Positions 20,092 through 28,227 of a stretch of 42,284 nucleotides of DNA are shown one piece after another; the first letter of the stretch is position 1, and every line of letters starts with the position of its first letter. A program made the translations under genes and the position numbers. Origin of the DNA: Pedobacter borealis DSM 19626 (GTDB lineage Bacteria > Bacteroidota > Bacteroidia > Sphingobacteriales > Sphingobacteriaceae); assembly GCF_000708285.2 (NCBI RefSeq), contig NZ_JAUG01000037.1:1-42284 (forward strand). The letters run 5' to 3'. The notes below the pieces were generated by a model, which was given only the letters and a program-made list of their open reading frames with translations, was not told the DNA's origin and did no database searches.

Positions 20092-20793
20092 TTATTTGAA
20101 GTTATTTTCTGGTGCTGGAGCCCTTTTCTTTCGCATTGACTCTCCCTTGAGTTCAATACGATGGGCATCATGGACAATCCTATCCAATATGGCGTCTGCA
20201 ATTGTTTTTTCACCGATTACCTCATGCCATTTGCTGATCGGTAACTGTGAGGTGATGATCAATGAAGTCTTTGAGTGCCTGTCTTCTATGATCTCCATCA
20301 GTGCCGCCCTGCTCTGGGCATCAAAGGGCTGTATCCCGAAATCATCCAGTATCAACAGTTGCTGTTTCTCGATCTTAGCAATCTCCTTGATATAAGATCC
20401 ATCGGCCTTTGCCATTTTTAACCTAGCGAAAAGCTTTGGTGTACTGGCGTAAAGTACCCTGTAGCCCAACATACAGGCCTGATAGCCGATTGCAGAAGCC
20501 AGATAGCTTTTTCCAATTCCGGTACTTCCGGTAATAAGCAGGTTTTCATACCGGTCAAGAAAAGTACAGTCGGCCAGTCGCATGACCTGATTTCTGTCAA
20601 TACTCCGTTCTGCATGGTAATGGATCTCCTCTATGGAAGCCTTATAACGGAATCTGGCGTACAGGATCTGCCGTTCGATGCGCCTGTTCTGGCGGTAGTC
20701 CCATTCGGAATCAATAAGGTGCGCCAATAGTTCATCCGAGGTATATTGGTCGGTCTGCCCGGTTTCAGTGCTGCTTTTAAAGGCATGGAACAT
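20092..20793 (-). CDS. istB: IS21 helper ATPase IstB
   Basis: A 233-residue AAA+ ATPase that helps the IstA transposase choose and engage target DNA. Walker A is GSTGIGKSYLASA at about residue 92 and Walker B is LLILDDFGIQP at about residue 149; the arginine-bearing C-terminus ends EDRHSKTSLIITSQLPISKW and beyond. Length and motifs are normal. It lies 66 bases downstream of istA. A slightly earlier in-frame start, at the ATG encoding MNTSTLDKLRKLKFYG near 20840, lies in another frame, and IstB proteins often begin with that kind of sequence (LRKLKFYGM). The true N-terminus may therefore be frameshifted, with the two frames meeting near 20790. Confidence 0.9.
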   Translation of the reverse strand: MFHAFKSSTETGQTDQYTSDELLAHLIDSEWDYRQNRRIERQILYARFRYKASIEEIHYHAERSIDRNQVMRLADCTFLDRYENLLITGSTGIGKSYLASAIGYQACMLGYRVLYASTPKLFARLKMAKADGSYIKEIAKIEKQQLLILDDFGIQPFDAQSRAALMEIIEDRHSKTSLIITSQLPISKWHEVIGEKTIADAILDRIVHDAHRIELKGESMRKKRAPAPENNFK

Positions 20794-20859
20794 CCATAGA
20801 ACTTCAGTTTTCGTAATTTGTCAAGTGTGCTCGTGTTCATTTTCTATCTGTTTTAAGGG

Positions 20860-22410
20860 TTATTGGTAATAGTCTCCGCCACGGATATTGTCGTGGGTGG
20901 GCATGGGTAGTTCATCGGCAAAGAGGCTTTCCTCGTACTGTTCCATATTCTTCTCCAATATCATCTGTATGGTTTTGTAGGAGTAGATACCAAAGCCCAG
21001 TGCCCTTCTGCAGGCATTGATCAAACGTTCGTTGCCTGCTTTTTTAGCAAAGCCAAGGATTCCGATACATGATTTGTAGGCCTGTTCGGGATGTTGTTTG
21101 CATTCCAGTACCTTCAATATATAGAGCCTTACGTCGTCATGGATACCGGTGGCCCATTCCAGGAAGCGATCTGCCGTCCATTCGGTAACGAACCTGTGGG
21201 TGGTGGCCATATGCTCCCTGTCGGTGGTGTAGTTGTATGGGCTTTTCATTCGCTTGTGCATGGCAATACGCTCATAATGATAGAAAACCTCAACATTTGA
21301 AACACAATACAGCAACTTGACCTTTTTGCCTATAAAGCGGAAGGGGACGCTGTAATAGTGTTTATCCACGCCAAGGTTTACATGCCCATTTTTCATAACG
21401 GTGGCATAATGTTGCTTCTTGAAGGCATAGCGCAGTACCGGAAGGGGGCTGAGTACCTCTCTTTCAACTTCTTCAAACTGTAGCCTCCTGCTATAATTCC
21501 TCCCTTTCAGCAGCATTGTATTGTGGGCTTCTAATTGCACTAGTATAGCCGAATTGAGTTCTGCCAGTGAATGGAATACCTGTTTGCTCAATGGGGCGTA
21601 GATACGGGTGTAGGCAATCTTTACCGCTCCCTCCACCAATGCCTTGTCCCTTGGGCGGTATGCCCTGGCCGGAAGCACTGTTGTTCCATAGTGATCCGCA
21701 AAATCGGCAAAGGTATCGTTAAGGGTAGGTTCATAGCGGCTGCTCTTGGTAACGGCCGCCTTAAGGTTATCGGGAACAATAGCGGCCGGAACACCTCCAA
21801 AAAAATGCAGGGTATTCTCGCAGGCCGATATAAAGTCCTCCTTTTGCTGGCTCGCCACCGCCTCAACATAGGTAAGCTGGCTTGCAGCCAGAATGGCAAC
21901 GAATACTTCCACCGCGATCACCTCGCCTGTATCTTTATCCACGATGGCAAGTTTCTGGCCAGCAAAATCAATGAAAAGCTTATCACCGGCCTTATGGTCA
22001 AGGTGCATCACGGGGTTCACCCTGTTCTTCCACTGGTTGTAGTAGAAACAGAACTGGGTGTACTGGAATCCATTGGGAAACTCTTTCACATAGGCTTCCC
22101 AGAGCATCATGCGGGTAACCCCTGTGCGTTTCAGTTCCCGGTCCATACTGGGAAAACAGCGTTGCAGGATCAATAAGCGGTCTTGGGGAGCACGTTCGCG
22201 GCTCTTACCGAAGAAATCATCCAGTTCCTTGTCGTTAAGTGCATCGATCTGATCGAAGCAGCAACCGCTGGAAGAAAATGCGGTTAAATAGTTCTTTACC
22301 GTATTACGGGAAACGCCGGTATGGGTGGCAATGGAAAGTTTGCTCCGCCCTTGGCTGTACATTCTGAGTATCTGTCTTATCTTGCTCATGCTTATAGTGG
22401 AATTGGCCAT
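20860..22410 (-). CDS. istA: IS21 transposase IstA
   Basis: A 516-residue DDE transposase. The N-terminal helix-turn-helix domain (KIRQILRMYSQGRSKLSIAT, GVSRNTVKNYL) binds the terminal repeats. The catalytic core supplies D in DKLFIDFAGQKL, D in AAIVPDNLKAAV and E in RDKALVEGAVKIAY. The C-terminal part includes the usual beta-barrel region (NGHVNLGVDKHYYSVPFRF). All key residues and length are intact, so with IstB the element could be active. It is transcribed inward from the repeat array at 22475-22569. Confidence 0.95.
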   Translation of the reverse strand: MANSTISMSKIRQILRMYSQGRSKLSIATHTGVSRNTVKNYLTAFSSSGCCFDQIDALNDKELDDFFGKSRERAPQDRLLILQRCFPSMDRELKRTGVTRMMLWEAYVKEFPNGFQYTQFCFYYNQWKNRVNPVMHLDHKAGDKLFIDFAGQKLAIVDKDTGEVIAVEVFVAILAASQLTYVEAVASQQKEDFISACENTLHFFGGVPAAIVPDNLKAAVTKSSRYEPTLNDTFADFADHYGTTVLPARAYRPRDKALVEGAVKIAYTRIYAPLSKQVFHSLAELNSAILVQLEAHNTMLLKGRNYSRRLQFEEVEREVLSPLPVLRYAFKKQHYATVMKNGHVNLGVDKHYYSVPFRFIGKKVKLLYCVSNVEVFYHYERIAMHKRMKSPYNYTTDREHMATTHRFVTEWTADRFLEWATGIHDDVRLYILKVLECKQHPEQAYKSCIGILGFAKKAGNERLINACRRALGFGIYSYKTIQMILEKNMEQYEESLFADELPMPTHDNIRGGDYYQ

Positions 22411-22571
22411 TTAGATGGGTTATATATCCATCAAAAGTAGGGTTGCTCCAATAGCATTTGCGACCGTTCCAAACTGGTCAGTTTAGTCCGAAATCAGGTG
22501 GTCAGTTTCCAGCGGAATAGGTGGTCAGTTTAAACCGAAATGGGGTGGTCAGTTTCAGCGAAATCTCCACC

Positions 22572-23066
22572 CTAGCCCCAGAAAGTCGCCAGCTCCTGCT
22601 TGGACAATGCAAAGTGCGCATGAGCGCCGATAAACGCCCTGACCTCCGCCAGCGCTGGATGATCCGCCATTTCCGGATAAATTCCCTCCAGCCCTGACAT
22701 CATCCGCATAAAATCCTCCTTCTTCCCATCCATCTCCCCGATCAGGTCAAAACACTTGCTCACCTCATCCATTACATCATCCGCCATTCCTACACTTTGC
22801 ACACTAACCACGCTTTCGGCATTTCCTGAACGGTCAAAAACCAGTTCCGACATCGGCACTTCCTGCACCCCAGCTTCCAGCCTCACCTTTCCCATCACAT
22901 CAGCCACACTTCTGCTAGAAAAAGAAATCCTTCCGCTACCATCGGGCTCCCCCCTCGCCCGGCACCAAACCTTTACGAAATAAAAAAGAAGCCCGATCAC
23001 ACAGATGCCCATCAGGCAGGCAGCAACAAAAAATATAGGCTGCCAATTAGAAAGAAAAAGTAACAT
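22572..23066 (-). CDS. Small membrane-anchored hypothetical protein
   Basis: A 164-residue protein with one N-terminal transmembrane helix (about residues 9-31, PIFFVAACLMGICVIGLLFYFV) and a cytoplasmic, acidic, mainly helical domain rich in Met, Glu and Asp, ending HAHFALSKQELATFWG. I do not recognise the family. It is clearly richer in G+C than its neighbours, and its stop codon lies only 2 bases beyond the IS21 end. Both facts suggest it came with mobile DNA. Small membrane proteins of this size occur in Bacteroidota conjugative elements, but no other transfer gene is here, so that is a guess. Confidence 0.6.
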   Translation of the reverse strand: MLLFLSNWQPIFFVAACLMGICVIGLLFYFVKVWCRARGEPDGSGRISFSSRSVADVMGKVRLEAGVQEVPMSELVFDRSGNAESVVSVQSVGMADDVMDEVSKCFDLIGEMDGKKEDFMRMMSGLEGIYPEMADHPALAEVRAFIGAHAHFALSKQELATFWG

Positions 23067-23250
23067 TAAAGAAAATTTAATCCGTCAAGCGGTATTGCTT
23101 AACTGGATCAAAGTTTCACAGAACGCGAAACTTTATGGCCGAGCTTGGAAATATTGAAGTAAAATGACCACTATTCGATCACCAGAGTACATAAGAAAAC
23201 ACTCAATCTTGGAAAAGGAGGATGGCCGAAAAGAGTTTAATCAAAAGAAT

Positions 23251-23810
23251 TCCTCGAAGCTCTGCTTCGGGGTCTAGTTTTTAGAATTAAGCCTAAAGCT
23301 TATATTTGATACATGAGCGAGCATATTCATAAGCGACATAATAAGAATCTTTTGTTGCATCATTTGGTTTGTCCGATAAAATATCGGCGTAGTGTTATGA
23401 ATGAAGAAGTTGAGCAAAGCTTAGTAAGCGTTTGTAAAGGTATTTCAATGCGCTTTGAGATTTGGTTTGTTGAAATTGGCGTAGACGAGAATCACGTTCA
23501 TTTTTTGATACAAAGTGTTCGTATGCTTTCAGCGAAGAATATTGCTCAAACTATAAAAAGTATTACTGCAAAAGAACTTTTACGTCTTCATCCGGAAGTA
23601 AAGAGCAAATTGTGGGGCGGTCAGTTTTGGAGTATTGGTTATTATATAAATACAGTTGGCCAGTATGCAAATGAGCAGGTCATTCAAAAGTATATAACAG
23701 AACAAGGAGTTGAAAAAAACAATTATAAAAAGTTCCAAAGGAATCAATTGAATTTGTTCGATTAGTTTGGCTAGCTTTATGCGATACCTCGAAGCTCTGC
23801 TTCGGGGTCA
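23251..23810 (+). mobile_element. IS200/IS605-type element with flanking hairpins
   Basis: A single Y1 transposase gene is bracketed by two copies, in direct orientation, of the hairpin CCTCGAAGCTCTGCTTCGGG at 23252-23271 and 23787-23806, each followed by GT. Single-strand hairpins near both ends, rather than inverted terminal repeats, are the mark of IS200-like elements and of REP-associated transposases. No accessory TnpB gene is present. Exact cleavage sites cannot be fixed by eye. Confidence 0.75.
23313..23765 (+). CDS. tnpA: IS200-like Y1 (HUH) transposase TnpA
   Basis: A 150-residue single-strand DNA transposase. It has the HUH metal-binding motif ENHVHFLIQ (H88-x-H90 by count) and the C-terminal helix with the nucleophilic tyrosine in YYINTVGQYANEQVIQKYI. 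The start region HNKNLLLHHLVCPIKYRR is typical of the family. Length is complete. The hairpins on both sides are its likely substrates, so the element may still be mobile or may belong to the REP-associated (domesticated) group. Confidence 0.93.
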   Translation: MSEHIHKRHNKNLLLHHLVCPIKYRRSVMNEEVEQSLVSVCKGISMRFEIWFVEIGVDENHVHFLIQSVRMLSAKNIAQTIKSITAKELLRLHPEVKSKLWGGQFWSIGYYINTVGQYANEQVIQKYITEQGVEKNNYKKFQRNQLNLFD

Positions 23811-24229
23811 TTCATTAACTTAATGACACAATCTGATGCAATAGTCTTTTCCACCTACGGTTAATGATGATTTTGATTCAAAAGTAAATCAACTCTGATC
23901 AACAGTATATACAAATGCGGCACAAAACCACTACGTTTATGATCTTTTATACAATTTTTAAGACTTTTGCTTTTAAGAAAGCTCTCTTTAAAACTATAGT
24001 GTGTTTGAAATTCGCTTGCTAAGTTTAACGCAACTTGCTTATGCAAGCTAAACTTTGCTTATCGCTTCTAATGTTATATTCTATTATCTATATTTGTTTC
24101 ATATTGATTAATACGAGTTAGTTCAGCTAACCAATTAAGCTACAGAATACCCATATTTAATTCAAAAAATATAAACTACATTTAGTAGCAAATTATTTTA
24201 TTTAACATGATGATACGTTTAATTTAGAA
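23811..24229. other. A+T-rich spacer between IS200-like element and cluster
   Basis: About 420 bases with no supported gene. A 61-codon frame on the minus strand (23861-24046) ends in a sequence that looks like natural protein (KDHKRSGFVPHLYILLIRVD), so a decayed gene is possible. The start of the glycosyltransferase transcript should lie here. A TAnnTTTG box (24089-24096) is present but lacks a correctly placed TTG upstream, so I do not call it a promoter. Confidence 0.45.
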
Positions 24230-25096
24230 ATGAAAATTGGTATATTAATTACAGCGTATAAAGACTTCAACCATCTTGCAAGATTAATTAATAATCTCTC
24301 ATGTCCAGATTTTCGTTTTTATATACATATAGATAAAAAATCAAATTATGAGATATCCAAAATTCAAGCAAAAATAAATAATTCTGAACGTTGTATTTTC
24401 GTGGAGGACAGAATAAATATAAATTGGGGAGGATTTAATTTAATTTATGCAGTACTGAATTTGATTAGAGAGGCAATCATTGACCATAGTGAGTATTTAC
24501 TATTAATTAGTGGGCAAGATTTCCCGTTAAAAAACAATTCAGAAATTCTAAGCTTTTTTAAAAACAACCAGGGCAATGAATATTTGGAGTTTTTCGAGAT
24601 GCCGGATAGCACAAAATGGGCACTTGAAGGGGGGATGGACAGATATAAATATTATTGGCTTGTTGACGACATTGGTTTGCAAAGTAGTATCAAGTTTGTT
24701 GAAAGACAGAGGTTGGATAGAATCTCTAGGCAATTCCCAGCTAACTTAAAGCCATTTGGAGGATCGCTTTGGTTTAGCCTATCATTTGAATGCGCATTTT
24801 ACGTCTATGATTATTTACTCAAAAATCCTGAATTGGTAAATTTTTTCTATCATACTTTACTCCCAGACGAAATGCTAATTCCAACCATTGTTTTGAATTC
24901 TCATTTCAAAAATAAAGTAATAAATAACAACTTGAGATATATTGATTGGAAGACAGGACCTGAAACACCGCGAACATTAACAATAAATGATCTAAACACC
25001 TTAATTTCTAGTGCTAGTCACTTTGCCAGAAAGTTTGATTCGAGTCGAGATAACTTAGTAATTGAGGAACTTGAAAAACATTTAAGAAGTCGTTAG
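24230..25096 (+). CDS. GT14-like glycosyltransferase (core-2/I-branching type)
   Basis: A 288-residue enzyme of the family that in animals includes beta-1,6-N-acetylglucosaminyl- and xylosyltransferases acting on protein-linked glycans. The start MKIGILITAYKDFNHLARLI and the blocks LLISGQDFPLKNNSEI, PFGGSLWFSLS and FFYHTLLPDEMLIPTIVLNS, with the late IDWKTGPETPRTL, are characteristic of bacterial GT14-like proteins. It has no signal peptide and should act in the cytoplasm on a UDP-sugar. It is the first gene of the A+T-rich cluster, 153 bases before the precursor genes, so it probably decorates the lanthipeptide or extends a sugar already on it. A role in surface polysaccharide is the alternative. 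Confidence 0.8.
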   Translation: MKIGILITAYKDFNHLARLINNLSCPDFRFYIHIDKKSNYEISKIQAKINNSERCIFVEDRININWGGFNLIYAVLNLIREAIIDHSEYLLLISGQDFPLKNNSEILSFFKNNQGNEYLEFFEMPDSTKWALEGGMDRYKYYWLVDDIGLQSSIKFVERQRLDRISRQFPANLKPFGGSLWFSLSFECAFYVYDYLLKNPELVNFFYHTLLPDEMLIPTIVLNSHFKNKVINNNLRYIDWKTGPETPRTLTINDLNTLISSASHFARKFDSSRDNLVIEELEKHLRSR

Positions 25097-25197
25097 ACTT
25101 ACCTCAGCCCATCAAATACCATATGTACATCAAACATAAACCAATTGATGATCAGTCTACTATACAAGTTTTTTTTTAAAAAAAAATATTTCATTCT

Positions 25198-25228
25198 ATT
25201 GTATTAGTCAAATAAAAAATTACTTTTG
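25198..25228 (+). promoter_or_regulatory. Bacteroidota-type promoter of precursor genes
   Basis: TTG at 25199-25201 and TACTTTTG at 25221-25228 are separated by exactly 19 bases. This matches the Bacteroidota consensus of a -33 TTTG/TTG and a -7 TAnnTTTG recognised by their primary sigma factor. The predicted transcript would begin near 25235, about 14 bases before the first precursor start. Oligo-T/oligo-A tracts lie just upstream (25171-25187) and could raise activity. Confidence 0.7.
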
Positions 25229-25248
25229 ATAAATAAATCTATATAATT

Positions 25249-25506
25249 ATGAAAAGAAAAAAATTATCGATTGACAAATTGGAAATTGGTCTCTTATCAA
25301 GAGATCAAGAAATGAACATTAGAGGAGGCGAAGCTGAAGCTAGTTTAGTGATTGTAAATGGAACTTGTGTGGGAAAGACTGAACCACCTGCAGAAACTAT
25401 TTTAACTGGCTGCACAATTACTACACCACCCGACACAACACAAACTGTTATGACCTGCCCAGCAACTTCTCCTCCAGGACCAATAAAAGTTACCGATCTT
25501 TGTTAA
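25249..25506 (+). CDS. Class I lanthipeptide precursor, copy 1
   Basis: An 85-residue precursor. The 27-residue leader (starting MKRKKLSIDKLEIGLL, ending MNIRGG) is charged and ends in the double-glycine site cut by C39 peptidase exporters; the LSIDKLEI block is the likely recognition element for the dehydratase. The 58-residue core is rich in Thr (16) and Pro, with Cys at core positions 13, 28, 43 and 58, exactly 15 apart and ending on the last residue. Each Cys has a Thr one to three residues before it (GTC, TGC, MTC, TDLC), and other Ser/Thr lie 5-12 residues back, so lanthionine or methyllanthionine rings are possible in several patterns. Thr/Pro-rich spacers such as TITTPPDTTQT look like O-glycosylation substrate. 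Confidence 0.9.
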   Translation: MKRKKLSIDKLEIGLLSRDQEMNIRGGEAEASLVIVNGTCVGKTEPPAETILTGCTITTPPDTTQTVMTCPATSPPGPIKVTDLC

Positions 25507-25508
25507 TT

Positions 25509-25540
25509 TTATTACGCAGCGCTTAACTGCTGCGTAATAA
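25509..25540 (+). other. 12-bp hairpin between the two precursor genes
   Basis: TTATTACGCAGC and GCTGCGTAATAA form a perfect 12-bp stem with an 8-base loop, immediately after the first precursor's stop codon. No T-run follows, so it is more likely an mRNA stabiliser or processing signal than a full terminator. It could set the ratio of the two peptides. Confidence 0.7.
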
Positions 25541-25557
25541 TCAAAAATTCTCCTATC

Positions 25558-25815
25558 ATGAAAAGAAAAAAATTATCAATTGACAAATTAGAAATTGGTT
25601 TTTTATCTAAAGACCAAGAAATGAGTATTAGGGGAGGTGGTGCCGATGACAGTGTGGTTATTGTAAATACAAGTTGCGTGGGAAAGACTGAACCACCCGA
25701 AGCTACCTCTCTGACAGGCTGCCCAAATCCATTTACTACTCCATCAGCAGAAGAGACAACATTAGTTGGTTGTCCAGGGCCAACTACAACTCCACCTATA
25801 ACTTCAACATGCTAA
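25558..25815 (+). CDS. Class I lanthipeptide precursor, copy 2
   Basis: A second 85-residue precursor, evidently a tandem duplicate: the first 70 or so bases are nearly identical to copy 1. The leader ends MSIRGG. The core shares VIVN, CVGKTEPP and LTGC with copy 1 but then diverges (NPFTTPSAEETTLVGC, GPTTTPPITSTC). Its Cys are at core positions 13, 28, 45 and 58. The last 14 residues are nearly all Thr, Pro, Gly and Ser. The total length is kept exactly at 58 core residues despite the divergence, which suggests constraint on spacing or a paired (two-peptide) product. It follows copy 1 by 51 bases and is followed by a terminator. Confidence 0.9.
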   Translation: MKRKKLSIDKLEIGFLSKDQEMSIRGGGADDSVVIVNTSCVGKTEPPEATSLTGCPNPFTTPSAEETTLVGCPGPTTTPPITSTC

Positions 25816-25842
25816 ATAGAAATTGCCTTGAAGTATAGTTAT

Positions 25843-25869
25843 AGCGAGCAATTTGTTCGCTCGCTTTTT
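25843..25869 (+). terminator. Terminator after precursor genes
   Basis: AGCGAGC (25843-25849) and GCTCGCT (25859-25865) form a 7-bp stem with a 9-base loop, followed by a T-run to 25869. It lies 27 bases after the second precursor's stop. Enzyme genes downstream would be made by read-through or from a weaker promoter in 25870-26059, so precursors should greatly outnumber enzymes. Confidence 0.8.
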
Positions 25870-26059
25870 ATAAAGATATTCCTGCTCAAAGTAATTCAAA
25901 AATAGGAATAGATATCTTGATTTTCCCAATTAAAGGTAATTTGCGAACTATTAAACAATGTCCACAACGTGCAGATGAAAATATGGATAGTTTATTATAC
26001 TTAATAGTGAAATCAGCTCATTTTATAGAACCTAGAACAAAATTCTTTATTTAAAATAT

Positions 26060-28225
26060 TTGAAAAATCACCAATACAAGATACATCCAAAATTTATCTT
26101 TCGTATACCAAGGCTTGACTTTGGGTCTTATTTAGATTGCAGGAGGCTTTTAGGATTAGAAGGCTTTAAAGAATCTATATTGCTTTCATCACCAGAATTC
26201 TATAAAATTTTAGACGAGCATGAATTTGATTATTCTCGATTATCAAAAAAACTGCAGCTATCTGTCCAAAAATACGGATACAGGATATCAGCACGTTGCT
26301 CTCCTTTTGGATCCTTTTCAGCTACTGGGGTGGGAGAATTCTCAATTGCAACTAACTTTTATAACAAGGCTAGCGAACTAAAACTTGTGTTATCATTGGA
26401 TTGTCAAATCTATACTGACGCCGTTGAAAAGCTTAAAGAAGCTGTAGGCAGAAGTGCGACTTATTATACTAATAGTTCTCTTTTCAAAAGTGGAAAAAAG
26501 TATAGATATATTAAACGAAGCTACCAAAGCGGCATAAATGAAAGCATGCTTTGTGAGGTATTACGTACAGATTATTTAGATCAAGTTATATCAGCAGCAC
26601 GTTTAGGTGCAAGTCGAGAAGCTATAGCAACGTTATTATTGAACGGAGATTATATTGACAGAATTGACGAGGGGATAGATTTTGTTGATGAATTAATATC
26701 CGATCAAATAATAGTTTCCGAACTAGAGCCTCAAATAACCATAAATAATGACGGAAAATTCATTGAAAATTGGCTAGATTCTCATAAAACTACTGAACCT
26801 TATTTTTCAAAAATTTCGAGTGTTTTTTATAAGATTGATAACATAAACAATGTTAACATTCACAATTCCCTTGAAGAAATAGATCGTTTATGCGCTGACA
26901 ATAAGAATTTATTAATTGACAACAATAAAAATCTTTTAAAAGCAAATCTGTATTCCATTAGCCAACATTCAACTATTAGCTATGAATATTCTGGATTAAT
27001 AGAGGAATGTCTTGACCTTCTTAATATCTTGACACAACCAATTGATAATTATTATTTAAATTTATTTAAATCACGCTTTCATTCTCAATATGAATACGAA
27101 GAAATTCCATTATTAGAGGCATTAGATCCTGATATTGGAATTGGCTTTGGTCAACAAACACCGCATTTCATTCTAAGCAGTAAAATTTTACGATCAATCC
27201 TGCCCACAGTTGGACATAAAGCGGCTGGTACCGCCACAAATACCAATGTTCATCAGTTAATACTAAATAAATATCATAAATTTCTAAATTCAGGAAATAA
27301 ACATATTAACATTGAAAAGGATGATTTAAAAAAATTTAAAGCTGATTGGTCAAATGCGCCAACAACATTATTAGGTTGTATTGAAATATTTAATATCGAT
27401 GAAAAATCAGACTCTCTAATGTATTTTAAAATGGCTGGAGGCAATTCCAGCACCAATATGATGGGAAGATTTTATGGAGAGAGTGAAAAAATCAGATGTT
27501 TAGTTGACGAACTAATAAAAATTGAAGAACAAGACCTTCATGAAACTTCTGTTTTCGCAGAAATTGCTTATCAAGGAGATAATACACATGTTGGAAATAT
27601 TTTAAAAAGATCGTCGTTCCGAAAATTTGAAATCCCCGTTTTAACAGGAACTTCTAAAAAAGGAGATTTCAAAATTGATTTGAATGATCTATATGTTTCT
27701 TTAGACCTAAACAACCAGATTGTTTTAAAGTCTAAAAAATTAGATAAGATTATTATTCCACGTAACACAACCGCACACAATTATAGTAACTCAAATAATG
27801 CAATATATTACTTCCTATCAAGCATCTATAATCAAAGTAATAGAAAGCCTATTATGAAATTGAATTGGGGTAGTTTAGAGCCCTTAAATGGTTTTTTTCC
27901 TCGAGTTACTTATAAAAATAAAGTAATACTATCTTTGGGCAAATGGAAAATATATAAGCACGAGTTAAGCTTTGGAGATGACTTTCAACACCTATTTGAT
28001 GTATTAAGAAAAGAAAAAGGAATTCCGGACAGGGTCTTTATAGGTGAGGATAGTGGAATTTTGTTAGATTTTAATTTGAATGCTTCCTTCATTCTATTAA
28101 AGGCTGAGTTCAAAAGTTCTTATGTCGTCCTGGAAGAATGTCTTTTTGACGAAAAAAATCCATTAGTTAAAACAGCTACCGGATTCCACGCAAATGAAAT
28201 TATAGTAAGTTTTTTAAAACAATAA
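26060..28225 (+). CDS. Lantibiotic dehydratase, glutamylation part (LanB N-terminal)
   Basis: A 721-residue cytoplasmic enzyme of the Lant_dehydr_N family. In class I lanthipeptide synthesis it uses glutamyl-tRNA to glutamylate Ser/Thr of the core peptide, the first step to dehydroalanine/dehydrobutyrine. The family's N-terminal signature is seen as IHPKFIFRIPRLDFGSYLD and the motif SARCSPFGSFSATGVGEF (the usual RxTPFGxFAG). FFPRVTYKNKVILSLGKW and the final FHANEIIVSFLKQ fit its C-terminal end. It stops where the elimination domain would begin; that domain is the next gene. The start is TTG at 26060: an in-frame stop lies at 26033 and no ATG occurs for well over 150 codons, while MKNHQYKIHPKF matches the family start. 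It lies 190 bases after the precursor terminator. Confidence 0.92.
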   Translation: MKNHQYKIHPKFIFRIPRLDFGSYLDCRRLLGLEGFKESILLSSPEFYKILDEHEFDYSRLSKKLQLSVQKYGYRISARCSPFGSFSATGVGEFSIATNFYNKASELKLVLSLDCQIYTDAVEKLKEAVGRSATYYTNSSLFKSGKKYRYIKRSYQSGINESMLCEVLRTDYLDQVISAARLGASREAIATLLLNGDYIDRIDEGIDFVDELISDQIIVSELEPQITINNDGKFIENWLDSHKTTEPYFSKISSVFYKIDNINNVNIHNSLEEIDRLCADNKNLLIDNNKNLLKANLYSISQHSTISYEYSGLIEECLDLLNILTQPIDNYYLNLFKSRFHSQYEYEEIPLLEALDPDIGIGFGQQTPHFILSSKILRSILPTVGHKAAGTATNTNVHQLILNKYHKFLNSGNKHINIEKDDLKKFKADWSNAPTTLLGCIEIFNIDEKSDSLMYFKMAGGNSSTNMMGRFYGESEKIRCLVDELIKIEEQDLHETSVFAEIAYQGDNTHVGNILKRSSFRKFEIPVLTGTSKKGDFKIDLNDLYVSLDLNNQIVLKSKKLDKIIIPRNTTAHNYSNSNNAIYYFLSSIYNQSNRKPIMKLNWGSLEPLNGFFPRVTYKNKVILSLGKWKIYKHELSFGDDFQHLFDVLRKEKGIPDRVFIGEDSGILLDFNLNASFILLKAEFKSSYVVLEECLFDEKNPLVKTATGFHANEIIVSFLKQ

Positions 28226-28227
28226 AA

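Larger units (their letters stand above)
19972..22569 (-). mobile_element. IS21-family insertion sequence, complete
   Basis: Both ends are visible as 24-bp imperfect inverted repeats: 19972-19995 starts TGTATATTTCGGAG and the complement of 22546-22569 starts TGGAGATTTCGCTG; both end AAACTGACCA, with 20 of 24 positions equal. The istA-side end also carries an array of TGGTCAGTTT at 22475, 22499, 22522 and 22546 (spacing 24, 23, 24), and the other end at least one more ACTGACCA near 20010: the multiple transposase-binding sites typical of IS21. The istA and istB genes lie inside on the minus strand. The bases outside (left AATATATG, right CCCTAGCC) do not match, so there is no target duplication. 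Confidence 0.9.

Noticed and set aside
20092..22410. IstA/IstB as part of a Tn7- or Mu-like system
   Set aside because: Gene order, sizes, motifs and terminal repeat arrays match an ordinary IS21 element and no further transposition genes are present.
23861..24046. 61-codon minus-strand frame before the cluster
   Set aside because: It looks partly protein-like but has no family or promoter and is too short; mentioned in the spacer entry as possible decay.
24054..24096. Promoter for the GT14-like gene (TTTG at 24054, TATATTTG at 24089)
   Set aside because: The spacing is about 31 bases instead of the usual 19-21.
25249..25815. Two-gene CRISPR-like or simple DNA repeat
   Set aside because: The near-identical starts are duplicated leader-coding sequences of two precursor genes, not a repeat array.
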